A DNA stretch of 64,000 nucleotides, taken from positions 1-64,000 of the forward strand of contig QOOS01000003.1 of the NCBI GenBank assembly GCA_003331425.1, in the 5' to 3' direction. How positions within the stretch are numbered: position 1 is the first letter of the stretch; each line of letters begins with the position of its first letter. The stretch is from Candidatus Nitrosopumilus sp. (GTDB taxonomy: Archaea > Thermoproteota > Nitrososphaeria > Nitrososphaerales > Nitrosopumilaceae). Shown in pieces: positions 21,672 to 29,703 of this stretch. The notes below the pieces were generated by a model. The model was not told the origin of the DNA and ran no database searches. It saw nothing but the letters and a program-made list of their open reading frames with translations. The position numbers and the translations under genes were made by a program.

Positions 21672-22340
21672 ATGAATCGAAGAGAAGCATTACTAACATT
21701 AAATGTTAATCAGAATTCATCACAAGAAGAAATTAAGGCATCATATAGAAAAATGGCACTAGAGTTACATCCAGATAAAAATAAAGAAAAAAATGAAGAT
21801 ACTGAATTTAAAAAAATTACAGAAGCATATAATTTTCTAAAAAAGAATGAAAAAAACGATACAATATACCACGAAGCAAAACAAAATTCAGGAAATCAAC
21901 GAATTAGACCAAAACCCCAATGGGGAGCACCAGAAGATGGAGGAATACCAGAACAAGATTGGGGCAAATATACCAGAGAATTTGAAGAAGGTGATCCAAC
22001 TTTTTGGAAAGAATATGAAAAAAAATTCTGGGAAGATTACAATGCCAGAGTAAGAGCAGATGGTAAAAATGGAGAATATGAAAAAGCTAGAGAACCCAAT
22101 AAACAACCAGATCTTCAAGTAAGTGTGGACAAATCATTGTGTATTGGTTGTTGTAGTTGTGAAATTATTGCACCTGAAGTCTTTGAAATTGATAAAAATA
22201 CTCAAACAAATCCAAAATCAAAAGTAATTAATCGAAAAGGAGCAGGAGTTAATAAAATAATGAATGCAGCTGAAACATGTCCAACAAAAGCAATCAATGT
22301 AGAAAATATTATTACAAAAGAAAAATTATTCCCGTATTAA
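21672..22340 (+). CDS. J-domain / ferredoxin fusion protein
   Basis: 222 residues. N-terminal DnaJ domain (about 1-60) with HPDKNKEKN, the motif that stimulates Hsp70 ATPase. A Trp-rich acidic linker (WGAPEDGG, DPTFWKEYEKKFWEDY) follows. The C-terminal ferredoxin domain (about 150-215) has CIGCCSCEIIAPEVF and CPTKAI, enough for one 4Fe-4S cluster. A redox-linked co-chaperone or Fe-S assembly helper is plausible. Such fusions are reported from thaumarchaea but their role is not settled. Confidence 0.9.
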   Translation: MNRREALLTLNVNQNSSQEEIKASYRKMALELHPDKNKEKNEDTEFKKITEAYNFLKKNEKNDTIYHEAKQNSGNQRIRPKPQWGAPEDGGIPEQDWGKYTREFEEGDPTFWKEYEKKFWEDYNARVRADGKNGEYEKAREPNKQPDLQVSVDKSLCIGCCSCEIIAPEVFEIDKNTQTNPKSKVINRKGAGVNKIMNAAETCPTKAINVENIITKEKLFPY

Positions 22341-22744
22341 ATTTTTAATAAATTAAAATATTTTTCAATTTCAGAATCAGATAATTTTATTGAAGAATTA
22401 AACATACTATGAATAGGCCCACCAGAGTCAGATGAATTCCTAGGAACTAAATGTACATGAGTGTGAGGAATTTCTTGTCCAGCCTCTTTTCCATTATGTA
22501 TTGCAATTAAAGTTGAACCTGTGATTGAATCAACTTTAGACATCATAAAATGAACTAGAGAAAATAAATCAGTGTTTTCTGCAGGAGTCATATCTTGAAT
22601 TTTTTCACAATGATTTTTTGGGATTACTAAAACATGTCCTTTAGTAAGTGGGAAAGAATCTAGAAAGCAAATTGAATTGGTAGTTTCATGAAGAATTTTG
22701 GCAGGAATTTCTTTAGATATAATTTTACAAAAGATACAATCCAT
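22337..22744 (-). CDS. HIT family hydrolase
   Basis: 135 residues from the preferred start MDCIFCKIISKEIPA; the track start is three codons earlier. Zinc-type N-terminus CIFCK, GHVLVIPKNHCEKI and the catalytic histidine triad HTHVHLVPR (about residues 96-104). HIT hydrolases cleave nucleoside phosphoramidates and dinucleotides. Convergent with the J-domain gene, overlapping 4 bases. Confidence 0.94.
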   Translation of the reverse strand: MDCIFCKIISKEIPAKILHETTNSICFLDSFPLTKGHVLVIPKNHCEKIQDMTPAENTDLFSLVHFMMSKVDSITGSTLIAIHNGKEAGQEIPHTHVHLVPRNSSDSGGPIHSMFNSSIKLSDSEIEKYFNLLKI

Positions 22745-22781
22745 AATCATCAAATAAATTTTTAAAATATCAAAGTATCTA

Positions 22782-23060
22782 TCAAGGAGTAACTACAGTA
22801 GCCCAAGCCAAATCCTTACCAAATTTTATTGTCACTTTATCGCCTGCATCCAATTCACAATTTTCTATAATTTTAGGTACGTTATCATCAGTTTCAACAT
22901 AACAAGTACCATTATCATTACTCAAAATAACAACATCTTCAAAAACATCTTCTCGAATTAAATGCCAAAAAGGAAAAACCATCGTAGATAAAACAATTCC
23001 TGCAACCAAAAAGGCACCACCAAAAACTAAACCTTGTTGTTGACTGGAACTTAATTTCAT
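22782..23060 (-). CDS. membrane-anchored hypothetical protein, start revised
   Basis: The track ORF begins out of frame inside the upstream zinc-finger gene. The ATG at 23060, just after that gene's stop (TAAAATG), gives 92 residues starting MKLSSSQQQGL. One N-terminal transmembrane helix (GLVFGGAFLVAGIVLSTMVF), then a small beta-rich domain (NGTCYVETDDN...GDKVTIKFGKDLAWATVV) predicted outside. Cotranscribed with the zinc-finger gene. Confidence 0.65.
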   Translation of the reverse strand: MKLSSSQQQGLVFGGAFLVAGIVLSTMVFPFWHLIREDVFEDVVILSNDNGTCYVETDDNVPKIIENCELDAGDKVTIKFGKDLAWATVVTP

Positions 23061-23061
23061 T

Positions 23062-23229
23062 TTACCAAGTGCCGCCGTCCCCACCATTCATATCCATTTT
23101 TTTGGCAGGTACGTTTCCATGTGCTTTTTTCATGTGTTTTTTTAATCTCTCTGGATCATGAAGTTCGGTTCCACAAACATCGCATTTTGTTTTAGTCTCA
23201 TTTGACTTTTTACGATTGAACAAGCCCAT
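23062..23229 (-). CDS. 55-aa C2H2 zinc-finger protein
   Basis: Too short for the ORF track. It begins with MGLFNRKKSNETKT, then one C2H2 finger CDVCGTELHDPERLKKHMKKAH, then a Gly-rich tail. The finger spacing (C-x2-C-x12-H-x4-H) is classical. The N-terminal MGLF-KK tag is shared with other small proteins here. It directly precedes the membrane-anchored protein. Confidence 0.75.
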   Translation of the reverse strand: MGLFNRKKSNETKTKCDVCGTELHDPERLKKHMKKAHGNVPAKKMDMNGGDGGTW

Positions 23230-23284
23230 ATTATCTCAATGATGAAGAAATACATTATAAAGGATACTGAATTTTTGTCAATTC

Positions 23285-24424
23285 ATGTCAGTAAAAAATA
23301 TCACAGTATTAGGTTCAGGGGTAATGGGCCATGGAATTGCTCAAGTTTCAGCAACAGCAGGATATAATGTTGTTTTGCGAGATATCAAACAAGAATTTTT
23401 AGATAAAGCAATGGAGAAAATAAAATGGAGTTTAGATAAACTTGTTTCAAAAGAAAAAATTTCAAAAGATGAAGGGGATTCAATTTTTGCAAGAATTACC
23501 CCAATTGTGGATTTGAACGAGGCAGTAAAAAATGCAGAGTTAGTGATAGAAGTAGTTCCAGAAATTATGGATTTAAAAAAATCAGTTTATGCAGAATTAG
23601 ATAAAGCAGCAGGACCTGAAGTAATTTTTGCATCAAACACCAGTACTTTACCAATTACTGAAATTGCTAATACAACATCACGTCCTGAAAAATTTATTGG
23701 CATACATTTTTTCAATCCACCACAATTAATGAAACTAGTAGAGGTAATTCCTGGAGAAAAAACAGGACAAGAGATAACAGAACTAACTCAAGAATTTGTT
23801 AAATCAGTTAACAAACAAGCAGTACTATGTAGAAAAGATGTTCCAGGATTCATTATTAACAGATTATTCATTCCAATGGTGCATGAAGCATGTTTTGCAC
23901 AAGATAGAACAAATGCAACACTAGAAGAAATAGATTCTGCAGTAAAATTCAAGTTAGGATTTCCAATGGGAATTTTTGAATTAGCTGATTTTACCGGAAT
24001 GGATGTAATTCATAAAGCAACTACAGAAATGCATTTACGAGATAAAAAAGTAATCAACCCACACCCAACAGTAGAAAAAATGTTTGATGAAAAGAAACTA
24101 GGACAAAAATCAGGTGAAGGCTATTACAAATATTCAGATGACAAGTATGAAAGAGTTACACTGTCTGAAGAATTAGCACAAAAATTCAATCCAATTCAAT
24201 TAGTTGCAAATATTCTAAATAATGCAGCTTGGTTAATCACTAATGGTGCAAGTGATATTGAAGAAATTGAAAAAGCAGCACAATTAGGATTAGGATTAAA
24301 AAAACCTCTTTTTGAAACAGCAAAAGAAATTGGAATTAAAAATATTGTTGATGAGTTAAACAAACTAGCAGAAAAACATGGAGAATTTTACAAACCAGAC
24401 CCACTTCTCATATCAATGCAATAG
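23285..24424 (+). CDS. 3-hydroxyacyl-CoA dehydrogenase
   Basis: 379 residues. NAD-binding GSGVMGHGIAQVSATAGY at residues 10-27, catalytic His/Glu region FIGIHFFNPPQLMKLVEVIPG (about 135-155), DVPGFIINRLF and the C-terminal dimerisation domain. It oxidises (S)-3-hydroxybutyryl-CoA to acetoacetyl-CoA. In thaumarchaea this step belongs to the HP/HB cycle (established for the lineage), rather than fatty-acid oxidation. No fused enoyl-CoA hydratase domain, unlike the long form of Sulfolobales. Possibly cotranscribed with the next small gene. Confidence 0.93.
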   Translation: MSVKNITVLGSGVMGHGIAQVSATAGYNVVLRDIKQEFLDKAMEKIKWSLDKLVSKEKISKDEGDSIFARITPIVDLNEAVKNAELVIEVVPEIMDLKKSVYAELDKAAGPEVIFASNTSTLPITEIANTTSRPEKFIGIHFFNPPQLMKLVEVIPGEKTGQEITELTQEFVKSVNKQAVLCRKDVPGFIINRLFIPMVHEACFAQDRTNATLEEIDSAVKFKLGFPMGIFELADFTGMDVIHKATTEMHLRDKKVINPHPTVEKMFDEKKLGQKSGEGYYKYSDDKYERVTLSEELAQKFNPIQLVANILNNAAWLITNGASDIEEIEKAAQLGLGLKKPLFETAKEIGIKNIVDELNKLAEKHGEFYKPDPLLISMQ

Positions 24425-24435
24425 GAATTAGTGAT

Positions 24436-24654
24436 TTGGGTTTTGAAAAAGATATTGAATCGTTAAAAATAGCATTAACAGAAACCGAATTCCGTATAAA
24501 AAAATTAGAAGAGCATAAAGAAATAATCAACAAATTACTCAGAGACAATAAAACTGAAGAGAGTTGGATTAATGAAACAAGAATAAGACTAGTACGAAAT
24601 ATAAGAAATTTACAAAAAAAGCGAGATATGATTTTTAGAGAACTAGAATCTTAA
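24436..24654 (+). CDS. 72-aa coiled-coil protein
   Basis: Starts at TTG, 11 bases after the dehydrogenase stop. Almost entirely helical and charged with heptad-like spacing (SLKIALTETEFRIKKLEEHKEIINKLL). Unknown function. Ends overlap the convergent gene by 4 bases. Confidence 0.6.
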   Translation: MGFEKDIESLKIALTETEFRIKKLEEHKEIINKLLRDNKTEESWINETRIRLVRNIRNLQKKRDMIFRELES

Positions 24655-25157
24655 GAAATTAATTCTAAGATTTTATCAACTGCCTCTTTTGCAGTATCAG
24701 CTCCAATGATTTTTACATTTTTTCGATGATCAACGTATCCGTCAATATACGGAGCAATAGCACTATCAAATCCTCGTATTGCAACCATGGGTTTTTTGCT
24801 CATATACGCAGCACATACTTCAGATAAAGTTCCAGAACCACCACCAACAATTATCACTCCATCTGCAGACAAGGCATTTAGAAAATCCCGCGTAAATCCC
24901 ATTCCAGAAGGAATTACAATATCACAAAATTCATTTGCAAATTTAGGATCGTCTTGAGGAATAATTCCCAGAGTTAAACCATTTTCATCTTTTGCGCCAT
25001 GAGAGCAGGAATTCATTACACCACCCAATCCACCAGTGATCAATAATGAACCGGATTTTGCAATCTCTTGACCAACTTCATATGCAATTTTTTCATGTTT
25101 AGGGGTACAACCAGTAGTATTATTTCCAATAACTAAGATCTGTTTTTTCTTTACCAT
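24651..25157 (-). CDS. SLOG/TIGR00725-type Rossmann protein
   Basis: 168 residues of the LOG/DprA-like superfamily. Motifs: GNNTTGCTPKHEKIAYEVG near the start, LLITGGLGGVMNSCSHGAK and VGGGSGTLSEVCAAYMSKKPMVAI, the nucleotide-binding glycine loop. The PGGxGTxxE signature of cytokinin-activating LOG reads VGGGSGTLSE here. Probably binds a nucleotide or its derivative; enzyme activity unproven. Confidence 0.87.
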   Translation of the reverse strand: MVKKKQILVIGNNTTGCTPKHEKIAYEVGQEIAKSGSLLITGGLGGVMNSCSHGAKDENGLTLGIIPQDDPKFANEFCDIVIPSGMGFTRDFLNALSADGVIIVGGGSGTLSEVCAAYMSKKPMVAIRGFDSAIAPYIDGYVDHRKNVKIIGADTAKEAVDKILELIS

Positions 25158-25225
25158 GATAGATCTTATTGAAACGGTTTGAAAAAGGTTATCAGAGAAA
25201 AGGATATTAGTGAATTATTCAGATA

Positions 25226-25354
25226 ATGAGTATGAAAACACGATCAATGCCAGTATGTTTTAGTGAAAAACAATACAAAATGATTGAAGAATTTGCCAAG
25301 AAAAATGGAATGTTAAACGCAAGCCAAGCCCTTGAAAAAATCCTTAACAAATAG
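25226..25354 (+). CDS. 42-aa ribbon-helix-helix-like protein
   Basis: MSMKTRSMPVCFSEKQY...: a short strand, then two helices (KQYKMIEEFAKKNG and ASQALEKILNK), the size and order of a minimal RHH DNA-binding domain. ATG start at 25226, too short for the track. No toxin partner adjacent. Could be a small regulator. Confidence 0.5.
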   Translation: MSMKTRSMPVCFSEKQYKMIEEFAKKNGMLNASQALEKILNK

Positions 25355-25461
25355 ATAGTTTTTCAAATTTTTAATTTATTTTATTTTTAAACACAATTAG
25401 CAACAGGCTTAATCAGTTGTTTACATTTAATAATTAATTATCTTGCAATAAAATGATAAGC

Positions 25462-25872
25462 ATGGGATTATTTAGTAAAAAAGCAACCAATTGTACAATT
25501 TGTAATAAAGAATTAACACATAGACACAAACCAAAAAAAGAATGGAATATCAAAGGCTCATTATGTGGAGATTGTCATTTTGATAAATCAAAAGAATACT
25601 ACGAAGGTAAAGTAAGACAACCATGTGTCAAGTGTGGAGTAACAGGTAAAATTACAGATTTATGGGAACCCAGGTGGCAATGGGACATGGAAGGATTACT
25701 ATGCAAAAACTGTTTTGACGAAAAAGAAAAAAGTCATGATCAAAAGAAAAATTTTTGTGCAGTATGTGAAACAAAAATGGGCCTAATTAGACACAATGCC
25801 AAAGGACATTGGAAAATAGAGGGTCAATTATGCAGAAAATGCTGGGACAAGAAAAAAGCAGAGTTTGGATAA
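25462..25872 (+). CDS. three-module zinc-ribbon protein
   Basis: 136 residues from the start MGLFSKKATNC, preferred because this tag recurs; the track starts three codons earlier. Three repeated modules of about 42 residues each carry two CxxC pairs: CTICNKEL/CGDCHF, CVKCGVTG/CKNCFD and CAVCETKM/CRKCWD, linked by K-W-x-I/M-x-G-x-L-C. Each should bind one zinc. Overlaps the following zinc-finger gene. A scaffold or nucleic-acid-binding role is likely. Confidence 0.8.
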   Translation: MGLFSKKATNCTICNKELTHRHKPKKEWNIKGSLCGDCHFDKSKEYYEGKVRQPCVKCGVTGKITDLWEPRWQWDMEGLLCKNCFDEKEKSHDQKKNFCAVCETKMGLIRHNAKGHWKIEGQLCRKCWDKKKAEFG

Positions 25873-26071
25873 AGTGAATTTTTTTAAAAAACATTCATGC
25901 GATAAATGTGATAAAAAATTTTCAAAAGAAGAGGAATTGATGAATCATCAACAAATCATACACGGAAAAGATTTACAATATGATTGCAAAGAGTGTAACA
26001 AGAATTTTTCAAATATGGAAGATATGAGAACTCATTTGCAAAGAGAACACAGTTACAAAAAGGACAGATAA
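25865..26071 (+). CDS. tandem C2H2 zinc-finger protein
   Basis: 68 residues by the track's TTG start; a GTG at 25874 just after the upstream stop is an alternative. Two classical C2H2 fingers, CDKCDKKFSKEEELMNHQQIIH and CKECNKNFSNMEDMRTHLQREH, separated by GKDLQYD. Eukaryote-like spacing suggests DNA or RNA binding. Cotranscribed with the zinc-ribbon protein. Confidence 0.85.
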   Translation: MDKVNFFKKHSCDKCDKKFSKEEELMNHQQIIHGKDLQYDCKECNKNFSNMEDMRTHLQREHSYKKDR

Positions 26072-26266
26072 TTAAATTGCTTTTACAGTTTTAACTACTG
26101 GGGGTCTAACTTTGGTAAAGACTCTGAATCCACAAATACATTTGATTTCAGGTAAACGAGATAATTCAGTGTTTGAAACAATTGTTCCACATCTTAAGCA
26201 TGCATAATTTACTTCAAAGGTCTCAACAGGAGTTTCTTCGATTTCTTCAGTTATTTCTTCAGCCAT
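26072..26266 (-). CDS. rpoP: DNA-directed RNA polymerase subunit P (Rpo12)
   Basis: 64 residues from MAEEITEE (the track adds four codons). An acidic N-terminus precedes the zinc ribbon YACLRCGTIV...IKCICGFRVFTKVRPP, diagnostic of Rpo12/RPB12. The core polymerase assembly subunit. Last gene of the EF-1A/S10 operon, 39 bases after rpsJ from this start. Confidence 0.92.
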   Translation of the reverse strand: MAEEITEEIEETPVETFEVNYACLRCGTIVSNTELSRLPEIKCICGFRVFTKVRPPVVKTVKAI

Positions 26267-26305
26267 ATTTATCATCATTAATTTCTATAATTTAAGGATA
26301 CCAAA

Positions 26306-26614
26306 TTAAGTCAAAGATAATTCAATATAGACATCATCAGGAATTTTTAGTCTCATTAGTTGTCTAATTGCTTTATCATCTGCGTTGATATTGATTATTC
26401 TTCTATGCATTCGCATTTCCCATTTTTCATAAGTTTCAGTTCCACTGCCACAAGGAGATTTTCTTGTAGCAACATGGAGTCTTTTAACAGGAAGTGGAGT
26501 TGGGCCTTTGACTTTAACACCAGTTTTTTTACCAATACCCATGATCTCATTACAAACATCACCCAATTTAGGGAGACTTGTAGAAGTGAGTTTAACACGG
26601 GCGGTTTGTGTCAT
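26306..26614 (-). CDS. rpsJ: ribosomal protein uS10
   Basis: 102 residues, standard archaeal length. MTQTARVKLTSTSLPKL, then GPTPLPVKRLHVATRKSPCGSGTETYEKWEMRMHRRIINI, a canonical S10 block. A small-subunit head protein. Nine bases downstream of EF-1A; the tuf-rpsJ order is conserved in archaea. Confidence 0.98.
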   Translation of the reverse strand: MTQTARVKLTSTSLPKLGDVCNEIMGIGKKTGVKVKGPTPLPVKRLHVATRKSPCGSGTETYEKWEMRMHRRIININADDKAIRQLMRLKIPDDVYIELSLT

Positions 26615-26623
26615 AAAAAACGC

Positions 26624-27922
26624 CTATGGTTTGTACTCTTCAGTAATTTCCTTAACAATACCTGCTGCGATTGTTGCACCCATATCTCTGAGAGCGAATC
26701 TACCCATTTCTGGGAATTCATTGAATGTCTCAATACAGGTTGGTCTTACTGGTCTAATCTTAACAATTGCGGCATCACCAACTTTAAGGAATTTTGGATT
26801 CTCTTCTTCAACGGCACCAGTTGCTGGGTTAATTTTTTGAAGGAACTCAGTAACAGTTGCTGCAACTTGTGTAGTGTGTGCGTGCATAACTGGAGTATAA
26901 CCAGGTGCAATTGCTGTTGGATGGTGAATTACAATAATTTGGGCTTTGAATTCTTTTGCTACATTTGGTGGAGCATCAGGAGTACCAAGAACATCTCCTC
27001 TCTTGATATCTTTCTTTTCAATACCTCTAAGGTTGAAACCAATGTTATCACCTGCTTCTGCAGTTGGCATTTCAGTGTGGTGAGTTTCAATTGATTTGAT
27101 TTCACCTAATGCACCAGAAGGCATTACAATGATTTTTTGTCCTGCTTTCATAATACCAGTCTCAACTCTACCTACAGGTACAGTTCCGACACCAGTAATG
27201 GTATAAACGTCTTGAATTGGAGTTCTTAATGGTTTACCAGTTGGTTTTTCCTCTACTGTTAAATCATCAAATGATTCTAGTAGTGTTTTTCCGGAATACC
27301 ATGACATGTTCTCAGATTTCTTAACTAAGTTATCACCTTTCCATCCAGAAACTGGAATGAATGGTACGTCGTCAATTTTGTAACCAACAGATCTTACTAA
27401 TTTTTCACCTTTCTCTTTTGCTGCTTTAAAGGCGTCTTCTTTGTATTCTACTGCATCCATCTTATTGATTGCTACAATAATCTGTTTTACACCTAATGTT
27501 TTAAGCAAGAATGCGTGTTCTCTTGCTTGTCCACCAGCTGCAGTTGCAGTATCAGTTTCACCTTCTTTAGCTGAAAGTACTAAGACAGCGGCATCTGCTT
27601 CAGAAGCGCCAGTAATCATATTTTTAATGAAGTCCCTGTGACCAGGTGCATCAATTAAAGTAAAGAAGAATTTGCTTGACTCAAATTTTTGGAATGCTAA
27701 GTCGATAGTAATTCCTCTTTCTCTTTCATCTTTAATGTTATCCATAACCCATGCATACTTGAAAGTATCACCTTTTCCGGTCTTCTCGGATTCGGCTCCG
27801 TGTGCTGCAATGGTTCTCTCATCAACAACTCCTAGATCCATTAAGAAATGACCCATAGTTGTGGATTTACCGTTATCAATATGACCTGTTACAATCATGT
27901 TTAAGTGTGGTTTATCTGCCAT
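26624..27922 (-). CDS. tuf: translation elongation factor EF-1 alpha
   Basis: 432 residues. GTPase motifs GHIDNGKST (13-21), DAPGHRDF (about 92) and NKMD (about 154), then beta-barrel domains 2 and 3 with VGRVETGIMKAGQ and PGYTPVMHAHTTQ. It delivers aminoacyl-tRNA to the ribosome. A TATA box 25 bases upstream predicts a nearly leaderless, strong transcript driving tuf-rpsJ-rpoP. Confidence 0.98.
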   Translation of the reverse strand: MADKPHLNMIVTGHIDNGKSTTMGHFLMDLGVVDERTIAAHGAESEKTGKGDTFKYAWVMDNIKDERERGITIDLAFQKFESSKFFFTLIDAPGHRDFIKNMITGASEADAAVLVLSAKEGETDTATAAGGQAREHAFLLKTLGVKQIIVAINKMDAVEYKEDAFKAAKEKGEKLVRSVGYKIDDVPFIPVSGWKGDNLVKKSENMSWYSGKTLLESFDDLTVEEKPTGKPLRTPIQDVYTITGVGTVPVGRVETGIMKAGQKIIVMPSGALGEIKSIETHHTEMPTAEAGDNIGFNLRGIEKKDIKRGDVLGTPDAPPNVAKEFKAQIIVIHHPTAIAPGYTPVMHAHTTQVAATVTEFLQKINPATGAVEEENPKFLKVGDAAIVKIRPVRPTCIETFNEFPEMGRFALRDMGATIAAGIVKEITEEYKP

Positions 27923-27942
27923 AACGAATTCGTTGTCGAGGG

Positions 27943-27950
27943 GATATATT
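27943..27950 (-). promoter_or_regulatory. TATA box of the EF-1A operon
   Basis: AATATATCCC on the minus strand, centred about 25 bases before the EF-1A ATG, which fits an archaeal core promoter and a leaderless mRNA. Confidence 0.6.
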
Positions 27951-28052
27951 ACTGTAATGAATTATTTTCAAAAAAAATTATTTTTTTTTGTAATATTTGG
28001 TTTTTGAGACTTTACTAAAAGCACATAAATCAAAGAAGAAAAAATCAGTATT

Positions 28053-29189
28053 ATGAAAATTACAGTTTCAGTTATCAAAGCAGATGTCGGAGGGATCGGA
28101 GGACATACAAAACCTAGTGACGGCCTAATCAAAGCAATTAGAGATACCGTTGAGAATTCAGGAGATTTACTAATAGATCATTATATCGGTTATTGTGGTG
28201 ATGACACTCACATTGTAATGTCACATACACATGGAGTTGATAATGAAAAAATTCACAAATTAGCATGGGATGCATTTATGGCAGGAACAGAAGTTGCCAA
28301 AAAAGAAGGTCTCTATGGTGCAGGTCAAGACTTACTCAAAGATTCTTTTTCAGGTAATGTCAAAGGAATGGGTCCAGGAGTTGCAGAAATGGAATTCGAA
28401 GAAAGACCAAATGAAGCATTCACAGTTTTTGCAGCAGATAAAACAGAACCAGGTGCATTCAATTATCCAATCTACAGAATGTTTGTAGATACACTAAGTA
28501 ATACAGCATTAATTGTAAACAAAAGTCTTGCAAGTGGAGTAAAGTTCAACATCATGGATGTAGAAAAAGCACAAATTGCAGAATTACAATTATGGGAAGA
28601 CAAACCAACAATTGAAGCTGCATTAATGTATCCAGGAAGATATGTTGTTGATTCTGTTTACACTAGAGATGGAGAACCAATCCTAGACGCATCAACAGAC
28701 AGACTTCACAATATTGCAGGAACATATGTTGGAAAAGATGATCCAATTTGTTTAGTTAGAACACAAAAGAATTTCCCAGCAACTGAAGAAGTTGGAAGCA
28801 TGTTTAACAATCCACACTATGTTGCAGGTAATACTAGAGGAAGTCACAACATGCCACTTATGCCAGTGAAATTAAATTCAGCTGCATCAATTAACTTCTG
28901 CATTCCAATTGTAGAGGCACTAGTATTCAGTATGCATAATGGAAAATTCACAGGACCATTTGACGGATTCTCAACACCAGATTGGGATTACATTAGAGAA
29001 ATTGCTACAAAGAAAGCAATGGCAATTAGAAGTCAAGGATTCATTCATCCTGCAACACTAGTTCCATCAGAATTAGAATATGCTGAAGGATATAGAGCAA
29101 GAATGGATATTCTCGAAACTAAAATGAAACCAATGGAAGATGAACCATCAATTTCAGATAGAAAAGAAAATTACGAAGATCCAGATTAG
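28053..29189 (+). CDS. fbp: fructose-1,6-bisphosphate aldolase/phosphatase
   Basis: 378 residues, full length. The N-terminus MKITVSVIKADVGGIGGHTKPS, then YCGDDTHIVMSHTHG, YGAGQDLLKDSFSGNVKGMGPGVAEMEFEERPNE and KTEPGAFNYPIYRMF are signature segments of the bifunctional archaeal FBPA/P. It condenses triose phosphates and dephosphorylates FBP, making gluconeogenesis one-way, as expected of an autotroph. Mg ligands are the clustered Asp/His residues in GDD and THTHG. Confidence 0.97.
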   Translation: MKITVSVIKADVGGIGGHTKPSDGLIKAIRDTVENSGDLLIDHYIGYCGDDTHIVMSHTHGVDNEKIHKLAWDAFMAGTEVAKKEGLYGAGQDLLKDSFSGNVKGMGPGVAEMEFEERPNEAFTVFAADKTEPGAFNYPIYRMFVDTLSNTALIVNKSLASGVKFNIMDVEKAQIAELQLWEDKPTIEAALMYPGRYVVDSVYTRDGEPILDASTDRLHNIAGTYVGKDDPICLVRTQKNFPATEEVGSMFNNPHYVAGNTRGSHNMPLMPVKLNSAASINFCIPIVEALVFSMHNGKFTGPFDGFSTPDWDYIREIATKKAMAIRSQGFIHPATLVPSELEYAEGYRARMDILETKMKPMEDEPSISDRKENYEDPD

Positions 29190-29255
29190 GGATCATTCTT
29201 AATTTCATCATATTGCGAAATAGTTAAATGAAAAAAAGTAGTAATCTAACAGGGT

Positions 29256-29666
29256 ATGATTGCCTTTCAAAAAATCTTTGATTGGAAAACGTATATTTTC
29301 ACAGTGTTAGCAGTAGTATCATTTTCTAGTTTTATTGCAGTATTATTTGGACAAACAATACCAGGAGTAATACTCACATTTTTCAAAGTAGCTGGAGAAT
29401 ATGTAATTCTAGGAACAGTCTTGATTTTTGCATTTTCATGGTTTTTACGTGCAAGACCACACAATCGTCCAAAAAGTTACAGAGTAGTTCCAATAGATGT
29501 ATTTGGAGAACAAAGTGTTATTGAAGAAATAAGAACAGAATTCAAAACACATGATGTAGCATGGAGTTTCATGAAACAATACAAGAAAACATATCCATTG
29601 CACAATTTTGCATTAGTTTCAGATGTAAAGGATTCCAATAAACCAACAATTTTCAGATACATCTAG
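29256..29666 (+). CDS. two-helix membrane protein with a soluble tail
   Basis: 136 residues. Two transmembrane helices (about 11-32 and 40-63), the basic stretch RARPHNRPKSYR, then a soluble domain of about 65 residues (VFGEQSVIEEIRTEFKTHDVAWSFMKQYKKTYP). Family unrecognised. It lies between fbp and the ligase on the same strand with short gaps. Confidence 0.7.
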   Translation: MIAFQKIFDWKTYIFTVLAVVSFSSFIAVLFGQTIPGVILTFFKVAGEYVILGTVLIFAFSWFLRARPHNRPKSYRVVPIDVFGEQSVIEEIRTEFKTHDVAWSFMKQYKKTYPLHNFALVSDVKDSNKPTIFRYI

Positions 29667-29703
29667 ATTCAAACTTTTATTCAGGATTAGTTAGAAACAG
29701 ATT

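Noticed and set aside
26360-27094. 244-aa plus-strand ORF opposite S10 and EF-1A
   Set aside because: Cys/Phe/Ser-rich antisense reading of two highly conserved genes; a classic shadow.
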